A DNA stretch of 9,293 nt from Rhodothermia bacterium (GTDB lineage Bacteria > Bacteroidota > Rhodothermia > Rhodothermales > JABDKH01). A model generated the notes under the pieces. It did no database searches, was not told the origin of the DNA, and saw only the letters and a list, made by a program, of their open reading frames with translations. The stretch lies in the NCBI GenBank assembly GCA_030431165.1, contig JAUIJQ010000089.1, positions 1 through 9,293 on the forward strand. Reading direction: 5' to 3'. The position numbers and the translations under genes were made by a program. Below are positions 1 to 6,888 of this stretch, in pieces. Within the stretch, counting starts at the first letter, position 1; every line of letters begins with the position of its first letter.

Positions 1-316
1 GCAGTGCCCCGAGCGTCTTCGCACCAATCATGCCGTGGATCGCGCCGGCCGCGACCATCGCTATAAGTCCGCCGATGACAAAGGGCATGGAGAAGCGCCA
101 GGCAGGTGTCATGAGGACGAGGCCGACGCCTGTTACAAGCGTCAGGACGGCGCCGATGCCGGTCAGTTTTCCGACGGTTTCTTCAACAGCGAGCAGTGAT
201 CCGATCTTCGCGGTGCGCGCGGCCTGAAGGGCAGCGCTGGTATGCGCGATATTGCCGCCGACGTACGCGATGACGGCAACGATGTGGATGAAGAGTACAA
301 GTCCGGTAAAGTCCAT
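1..316 (-). CDS. DUF2269-like small integral membrane protein (C-terminus cut by window edge)
   Basis: Reading leftwards from the ATG at 316-314, the frame stays open for 105 codons to the window edge, so the C-terminus is missing. The product is strongly hydrophobic: a first helix at about residues 5-25 with His11 and a VGG turn at 19-21, a second at about 50-70, and a third at about 76-97. A His in helix 1 followed by a Val-Gly-Gly turn is the pattern I associate with DUF2269 and, more distantly, CopD-like membrane proteins. DUF2269 proteins are about 150 residues, so roughly 40-50 residues may be missing. No biochemical role is established for that family. No clear Shine-Dalgarno sequence precedes the ATG. 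The gene is divergent from the DUF4386-type gene, so both are probably controlled from the region between them. The coding call is firm; the family call is moderate and rests on pattern memory. Confidence 0.72.
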   Translation of the reverse strand, partial: MDFTGLVLFIHIVAVIAYVGGNIAHTSAALQAARTAKIGSLLAVEETVGKLTGIGAVLTLVTGVGLVLMTPAWRFSMPFVIGGLIAMVAAGAIHGMIGAKTLGAL

Positions 317-334
317 GGCGTGTCTTGTTCGGTT

Positions 335-353
335 ACGTCGGAGAATACGACGT
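335..353. repeat. Inverted repeat ACGTCG-N7-CGACGT
   Basis: A perfect 6-bp inverted repeat (335-340 and 348-353) with a 7-bp spacer lies about 20 bp upstream of the minus-strand DUF2269-like start codon. The position would suit an operator or a leader hairpin. A 6-bp dyad is common by chance in GC-rich DNA, so the functional reading is weak. Confidence 0.25.
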
Positions 354-462
354 GCGGATCACTCCCGGTAACACGCATCCGGGCGCGTTCCGTTATCTTC
401 GTTTTCCCTCGGGTGTGCTCGCTCGTTGAGCCGGCATTCAGTCGCCCACGTGCTATTGAGCC

Positions 463-479
463 ACGTCAGTTACGTCAGT
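463..479 (+). repeat. Tandem direct repeat ACGTCAGT-T-ACGTCAGT
   Basis: Two exact copies of ACGTCAGT (463-470 and 472-479) are separated by one base and end directly before an ATG at 480. If translation begins at 498, the repeat sits 18 bp upstream of the start. The 9-bp period does not match the 10-11 bp helical repeat well. It may be a regulator half-site pair or chance. Confidence 0.3.
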
Positions 480-497
480 ATGGCTGCCACCTCAGTT

Positions 498-1211
498 ATG
501 TCGGATATCCGCCCTGTTCTCGCCCCCGATACCTCGCCACGCCGTGCCGCGATCATCGCAGGCATCGGTTACGTAGTCCTGTTTGTTCTCGCGATTTACG
601 CCAACTTCGTAGTGCGCGAGGGGCTGGTTGTGGCAGGCGACGCCGCCGCAACCGCAGCGAACATCCGGGGATCAGAAGGCCTGTTCAGGCTGGGCCTGGT
701 CTGCTTCCTCATCATTTTCATCGTAGACGTGTTTGTCGCCTGGGCGCTGTACATCGTCTTCAGGGTGGCTAACCGCGACGTGTCATTGCTAGGCGCCTGG
801 CTGCGGATCGTATACACCGTGTTCCTCGGCGTCGCGATCATCTTCTTCTATCAGACGCTGCAACTGCTAAGCGGCGCGGACTTCCTGGCCGTTATTGCGG
901 CCGCCGAGCTTGAAGCGCAGGCACTCGTTGCGCTCGATTCATTTAACTCAACCTGGCTCGTGGGGCTCGCCGCGTTCGGTGTACACCTTGTCGTGATGGG
1001 CTACCTGATTATCACGACACGCCTTGCTCCAAAAGTGCTCGGGTACGTCCTTGTCGTATCAGGCGTCGCGTATGTTGTCGACACCATTGCGCACTCGATG
1101 TTATCGAACTACGCTGAGTACGCGCTCCCATTTACGATAATGGTGGCTGTGCCGTCAATCCTCGCCGAGGGTTGGTTCGGATTGTGGTTGTTGCTGAAGG
1201 GTGGGAAGTGA
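498..1211 (+). CDS. DUF4386 family six-helix membrane protein
   Basis: The 237-residue product has six hydrophobic segments at about residues 17-39, 63-89, 97-124, 152-173, 180-202 and 211-234. The DUF4386 hallmarks are present: a short N-terminus with Ser-Pro-Arg-Arg just before helix 1 (residues 13-16), the arginine-rich turn after helix 2, the helix-4 to helix-5 stretch with HL, GYL and LGY, and a C-terminal PSILAEGWFGLWLLLKG-type helix. Length is normal for the family (about 220-240). The molecular function of DUF4386 proteins is unknown; they lie in the cytoplasmic membrane. In-frame starts are TTG at 426, ATG at 480 and ATG at 498, none with a recognisable ribosome-binding site. I chose 498 because it puts the Arg-Arg motif at the usual distance from the N-terminus; 480 adds only six residues. 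It converges on the hydrolase gene. Confidence 0.85.
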   Translation: MSDIRPVLAPDTSPRRAAIIAGIGYVVLFVLAIYANFVVREGLVVAGDAAATAANIRGSEGLFRLGLVCFLIIFIVDVFVAWALYIVFRVANRDVSLLGAWLRIVYTVFLGVAIIFFYQTLQLLSGADFLAVIAAAELEAQALVALDSFNSTWLVGLAAFGVHLVVMGYLIITTRLAPKVLGYVLVVSGVAYVVDTIAHSMLSNYAEYALPFTIMVAVPSILAEGWFGLWLLLKGGK

Positions 1212-1253
1212 GACTGGCGTCTTCGGCCTCGTTCGACACGTGACTGGAATTGC
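1212..1253. other. Convergent intergenic gap, no clear terminator
   Basis: Only 42 bp separate the ends of the DUF4386-type gene (plus) and the hydrolase gene (minus). I looked for a GC-rich hairpin followed by a T-tract on either strand and found none. Termination may occur inside the facing gene or depend on Rho. Confidence 0.5.
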
Positions 1254-2183
1254 CTACCTGATCGCAAGTCCGACCTTGTCGCGCAGCCAGTCGGCCTGGA
1301 TCTCAAGGTAGCCGGCGGCGGGCTCTGTGGGCGTTGGTCGCTCCCATGTTCCGCCGGTTCGAGATTTCCGCAGGCCGTGGTTGGCACCTTCGATCACGTG
1401 CCACGTGAAGTCACGCTTCCACTCCGCGCTGACGTCAGCCAGGTCGCGGATTCCCTGTCTCCACGGCACACTCTGGTCGAGGTCGCCGTAGATCCAGAGT
1501 CCCGGCATCGTCAGTTCTGCTATAAACGAGAGCGCGTCAATCCCGGCGCGCTCGGCCGTTTCCATTGCACGATCAATTTCATCCGCCGTCCTGCCGGATG
1601 GCTTTCCGTCGGTCAGTCCCGTCAGGTGACTGTAGTAATTCTCTTCCGCAATGGTGACCGTTGGGCCTGACACGATGATTGTAAACGCAACGCGTTCCTT
1701 TTCCATTGCAGCCGCGATCGGGATGATCCATCCAGCCTGACTCATGCCCCACAAGCCGGCCTGATCGGCTCTGATGTCGGGTCGCTGTGTCACGGCATCG
1801 AGCGCCGCCAAGACGTCAACAGCATAGACTGCCATTGAACTGGAATAGCTGCCCGGATACGTGCCGCCTGACGCGCCGACGCCGCGCTTGTCGTAGACGA
1901 AGAAGGCAACCCCCTTTGATGCAAAGTATCGCGCGGCTTCAGTCAAGTAGGCATCAGATCGATCAACGCGGCCCGAGCCGTGTGCACCAACTATTACGGG
2001 AAAAGGACCCGCGCTCGACGGCAAGTACAAGGTGCCGACGAGCCGGGTGCCGCGACTTGAGAACGTGATCTCGGTGTCTTGCACAGCAGCTTGGCCAGCG
2101 GCGTGCCCGGCTGTGGCAGCGGTCAGAAGCAGCGCGATCAACAGCGCGGCAGCAAGCAGTCTGGGCTCTGTTTGACCCCGCAT
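1254..2183 (-). CDS. Exported alpha/beta hydrolase (dienelactone hydrolase-like / acyl peptidase-like)
   Basis: The 309-residue protein has a Sec-type signal peptide: Arg near the start, a hydrophobic core at about 8-24 and a small-residue region around AGHAAGQAA (26-33). The mature part is an alpha/beta hydrolase. The oxyanion-hole strand ends in HGSG (68-71), a YDKRGVG motif follows at 97-103, the nucleophile elbow GMSQAG is at 146-151 with Ser148, the acid is most likely Asp236 in GDLDQSVP (233-240), and the catalytic His is His269 in GANHG. All triad parts are present and in order, so it should be an active serine hydrolase (ester or peptide bond); the substrate cannot be read. The YDKRGVG and GMSQAG pairing is typical of the predicted secreted hydrolases often annotated as dienelactone-hydrolase-like. 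It starts at an ATG 33 bp after the two-domain VOC gene and is probably in the same transcript. A GGGGA stretch just upstream is a possible weak ribosome-binding site. Confidence 0.9.
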   Translation of the reverse strand: MRGQTEPRLLAAALLIALLLTAATAGHAAGQAAVQDTEITFSSRGTRLVGTLYLPSSAGPFPVIVGAHGSGRVDRSDAYLTEAARYFASKGVAFFVYDKRGVGASGGTYPGSYSSSMAVYAVDVLAALDAVTQRPDIRADQAGLWGMSQAGWIIPIAAAMEKERVAFTIIVSGPTVTIAEENYYSHLTGLTDGKPSGRTADEIDRAMETAERAGIDALSFIAELTMPGLWIYGDLDQSVPWRQGIRDLADVSAEWKRDFTWHVIEGANHGLRKSRTGGTWERPTPTEPAAGYLEIQADWLRDKVGLAIR

Positions 2184-2216
2184 TCGTCCCCAACCTGGTG
2201 AAACACGCGCGCGCCG

Positions 2217-3008
2217 TTAAGAACTCTGCGCCTCTTCCATCGGTACGTACTGTATCGGCGCGAGCCACGCCCCCTGCGGATCCTGGATCATGGAGAACCG
2301 ACCAACCTTCTCAATCATAAACGGGTCCATCGCTACCGTGCCCCCGGCTGCGCGTACCTTCTCCACCGTGGCATCGATGTCGTCGACCGTCACGTACGCG
2401 CCCCAGTGCGGCGGCGCTTCGCCCTGCGGCGGTATGATCCCCCCGAAACTGACGCCGCCGATCTTTATGACGTGATAGGGTCCCATGCCCATCTCATCCG
2501 TGGCGACCTCCCAGTCGAAGAGCCCCGTGTAAAAAGCAATGGCTCCGTCGGGATCGGGGGTGCGTAGCTCAAACCAACTAAACGCACCCGGCGTCTGGAA
2601 GTAACTCGCAAAATCAACGTCCGCTTCCTGGTCGCTGTCTGCGTACTGGATCATCATGATGTACGCCCCCTGCGGATCCTGGATGCCGGCGAGCGTGCCC
2701 ACTCCGACCTCCTTCGGCGGGAGGAAGTTTGTTGCACCAAGCGAGACAGCCTTTTCAACAGCGGCCACGATGTCGTCGACCGTGATGTAGAACATCCAGG
2801 CCACGGGCGTTCCCGGCTCGGGTAGTCCCATCATGCCCGCGCACGGCGCCTGTCCGATCCGACAAATTGTGTACTCGCCATCGGGCGGCATCGGCATTAC
2901 GTCGGATTCCCATCCGAACACCGATGCATAAAACGCGGCAGCGGCCTTCGGGTCAGAGGTCATCAACTCGGGCCAGCTGATGGCGCCGTGGGTCTTGAAT
3001 GGGTTCAT
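2217..3008 (-). CDS. Two-domain VOC (glyoxalase-fold) protein, Cfp30B-like
   Basis: The 263-residue protein contains two tandem VOC domains at about 7-122 and 140-255. Each opens with the same signature, G-A-(I/F)-S-W-x-E-L-x-T-x-D-P at 8-20 and 141-153, followed by A-x-A-F-Y and F-x-W-E, and each ends with IQDPQGA (109-115 and 241-247). This is the arrangement of the roughly 260-residue family that includes the mycobacterial 27-kDa antigen Cfp30B and many proteins labelled hydroxylase or glyoxalase. The family has no firmly known reaction. In both domains the usual metal-binding His and Glu positions appear to be Trp and hydrophobic residues, so a glyoxalase I reaction is unlikely. An ATG at 3008 is preferred: the frame is open further upstream to an ATG at 3104, but the 32 extra residues resemble no VOC N-terminus. 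No signal peptide is seen from 3008, so it is probably cytosolic. The hydrolase gene follows after 33 bp. Confidence 0.88.
   Translation of the reverse strand: MNPFKTHGAISWPELMTSDPKAAAAFYASVFGWESDVMPMPPDGEYTICRIGQAPCAGMMGLPEPGTPVAWMFYITVDDIVAAVEKAVSLGATNFLPPKEVGVGTLAGIQDPQGAYIMMIQYADSDQEADVDFASYFQTPGAFSWFELRTPDPDGAIAFYTGLFDWEVATDEMGMGPYHVIKIGGVSFGGIIPPQGEAPPHWGAYVTVDDIDATVEKVRAAGGTVAMDPFMIEKVGRFSMIQDPQGAWLAPIQYVPMEEAQSS
2267..2288 (-). repeat. Intragenic 22-bp exact repeat, copy in VOC domain 2
   Basis: These 22 bases are identical to 2663-2684 in the first VOC domain and encode the conserved IQDPQGA motif. The offset between copies is 396 bp, exactly 132 codons, matching the domain-to-domain distance. 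A second identical 16-bp pair (2375-2390 and 2768-2783) encodes the shared TVDDI motif. Confidence 0.8.
2663..2684 (-). repeat. Intragenic 22-bp exact repeat, copy in VOC domain 1
   Basis: This is the partner of the copy at 2267-2288. Identity includes third codon positions although the surrounding domain sequences have diverged widely. That fits an internal tandem duplication with local conservation or gene conversion. Confidence 0.8.
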
Positions 3009-3145
3009 CGTTCTCGGGCGGTTGTACGGACAAAGATGAAGACGACGGGTGAGGGTATAGCCCACTATAGCCAACCCGACGAAGAAAGGAATGCCGAACC
3101 GCATGCGTGCTCACTGGCCGCACTGCTATCGCCCGAAGTCGCGCC
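3009..3145 (-). promoter_or_regulatory. 137-bp gap upstream of the VOC gene, possible internal promoter
   Basis: This is the longest gap in the minus-strand run and lies directly upstream of the two-domain VOC start. Read on the minus strand it carries two A/T-rich hexamers, TATAGT (3069-3064) and TATACC (3059-3054), in an otherwise GC-rich stretch; either could act as a -10 element. I found no good -35 partner at 17 bp. The spacing would allow the VOC and hydrolase genes to be transcribed separately from the kinase-esterase pair. Confidence 0.3.
3056..3072. repeat. Direct repeat TATAGCC x2 with 10-bp period
   Basis: TATAGCC occurs at 3056-3062 and again at 3066-3072 on the plus strand (GGCTATA twice on the minus strand). 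The start-to-start distance is 10 bp, about one helical turn, so both copies face the same side of the DNA. It lies about 50-60 bp upstream of the VOC start. It could be a regulator site or overlapping promoter elements; chance is not excluded. Confidence 0.35.
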
Positions 3146-4347
3146 CTAGTTGCGCTCAGAGACCTGTATCACGTTGCCGTCGGGGTCACGAACCTGTATC
3201 AATCGTTGGTTCAGGGGCTCGAAGTGCGTGATATCGGGCGCCTGCCCGGTGGCGGCGGTTACCCGCGCCACGACGGCATCGAGGTCGCTGACATCAAAAC
3301 CAACCTTGAAAAAGCCGATGTCGCGATTTGCTGATTCAGCTTGCGCGTCCCTGATGATTTCCACGTGCAGGCCCGATCCGACGAGGTTCTCAATGCGCCA
3401 AGAACCATCCTCGGCTGTGGCGCCGCCCGCCGACCGCAGTCCGAACATCTGCTCGTACCATGCTGCAGAGGCGCCTACATCCGATACGAGCACTGCAAAG
3501 TATTGCGGCGACTTGGTGGCGCCGACGATTGATTCACGTGCGCGGGCTTCAGTGAGATAGGCATCCGCAAATCGGCGACCAAGTTCGAGAATGCCGCCTG
3601 TGTCGTAGTGGATGTCGTCGTCGCGCTTTGTCAGGTCATCCGTATCAACAAGCCTCACGCCGGGCAGCGCACGGGCCGCCACCTCCTGCGCCCGGCGAAC
3701 TGCGTCGAGCAGCAGGAATCGATCTGCGGGCGGATTCACGCGACCGAGTATAAACGGCAGCTCGGGTTGCTGCACGTCGCGACGAAATGCCTCTATCAAC
3801 GTGTACAGGTTCTCGAAGTACGCGCTGCCCGCCTGCGGAAAACGGGCGTCCCGTTCACCCTGCATCCACAACACACCGCCGAACCGGGCATCGGATGACA
3901 GCGGCACGTCAGCCAGGTAATCGTGGAACCGCTTGTAGAGTGGCCCCGCCCCCGCGTTGTTGGTGATTTCAGCCTGTTCGCTGGTCCACTCCGGTGCCCA
4001 TGCGAGCAACGAGGTTCCACCCACGGCGAACTTCACGAGGATGAACGGCTGTTGCGGTTCAGCGGCACCAAGTGCGTGTGCAAAGCCGACTTCGGGTCCA
4101 AAGCGCTCGCGGTCGTTTGGCGTGGCCGGGGCTCCATCAACGTACAGTTTTACGTTCGGTGGCAAGCTCGCGACGTCAGGCGGAAGCTCCCCCGTCAGTC
4201 CGTATCCGACCATGTTCGACTGGCCTGCCAGCAACACGACGATGGGTGACTGTGATTGCCCCAAAGTGCGCCCGGCAATTGGCAGCGACGCCAGACACAG
4301 GAGCAGCAGTTGCGGGATGACGCTGAATTTGACCACGGCTTGTATCG

Positions 4348-4351
<4 letters not shown>
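3146..4351 (-). CDS. Secreted SGNH/sialate O-acetylesterase-like domain fused to a C-terminal VOC domain
   Basis: The 401-residue protein begins with a signal peptide (hydrophobic core about 11-24). Residues about 35-268 form a complete SASA/carbohydrate-esterase-6-type SGNH hydrolase: GQSNM at 43-47 with nucleophile Ser45, GGTS at 111-114, WMQGERDA at 162-169 (the QGExDA block), and DDDIHYD at 244-250 with the DxxH pair Asp245/His248. Such enzymes remove O-acetyl groups from sugars, for example sialate or xylan; the substrate here is unknown. After a short linker (about 269-281), residues 282-399 form a VOC domain ending in RDPDGNVIQV (388-397). Positions that normally hold metal ligands appear to be Tyr284, Lys349 and Gln396. 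The frame is uninterrupted. The likely start is TTG at 4351, whose last bases overlap the kinase stop (TTGA); GTG at 4336 is the alternative and also keeps the signal peptide. No Shine-Dalgarno sequence is visible, so re-initiation after the kinase is plausible. Confidence 0.87.
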
Positions 4352-6807
<2,456 letters not shown>

Positions 6808-6810
6808 TGC

Positions 6811-6831
6811 GTTGTGCGAGCAGTGTACAAC
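6811..6831. repeat. Dyad GTTGT-N11-ACAAC just upstream of the kinase start
   Basis: The 21-bp element has perfect 5-bp outer arms (6811-6815 and 6827-6831) and ends three bases before the kinase TTG codon at 6807. It could be an operator or, in the mRNA, a weak hairpin close to the start codon. The arms are short, so chance is quite possible. Confidence 0.25.
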
Positions 6832-6846
6832 TAAGCCTGCTCCAGA

Positions 6847-6861
6847 CGGTACGGGGTACCG
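6847..6861. repeat. Hairpin CGGTAC-GGG-GTACCG between permease and kinase
   Basis: A perfect 6-bp stem with a 3-base loop lies 27 bp after the permease stop codon and 39 bp before the kinase start. It resembles a terminator stem in size, but on the minus strand it is followed by GTCTGG and not a T-tract, so it is not a classic intrinsic terminator. It might pause RNA polymerase or protect the 3' end of the permease message. Confidence 0.35.
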
Positions 6862-6888
6862 GATAAAGAGTAAAGCGCTGCCGCGGTG

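Larger units (their letters stand above)
317..497. promoter_or_regulatory. Divergent intergenic region, probable promoters for both flanking genes
   Basis: This stretch of about 180 bp lies between the starts of two divergent membrane-protein genes, so promoters for both should sit here. I could not find a convincing -35/-10 pair. A TGC-TATTGA extended -10-like string occurs at 451-459 on the plus strand, but its possible -35 partner (TTGAGC at 426) is too far away. Two small repeat structures are visible and listed separately. An in-frame TTG at 426 would extend the plus-strand gene upstream, but the extra residues look unlike the family. Confidence 0.4.

Noticed and set aside
242..772. Plus-strand open frame of about 176 codons overlapping both membrane-protein genes
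   Set aside because: It overlaps the DUF2269-like gene antisense and the DUF4386 gene in another frame. Its translation is Arg-rich low complexity in the second half.
3009..3104. N-terminal extension of the two-domain VOC protein with a TM-like segment (start at 3104)
   Set aside because: The 32 extra residues include a short hydrophobic run, but the VOC family starts just before the first domain, where an ATG (3008) is present. The extension looks like translated leader DNA.
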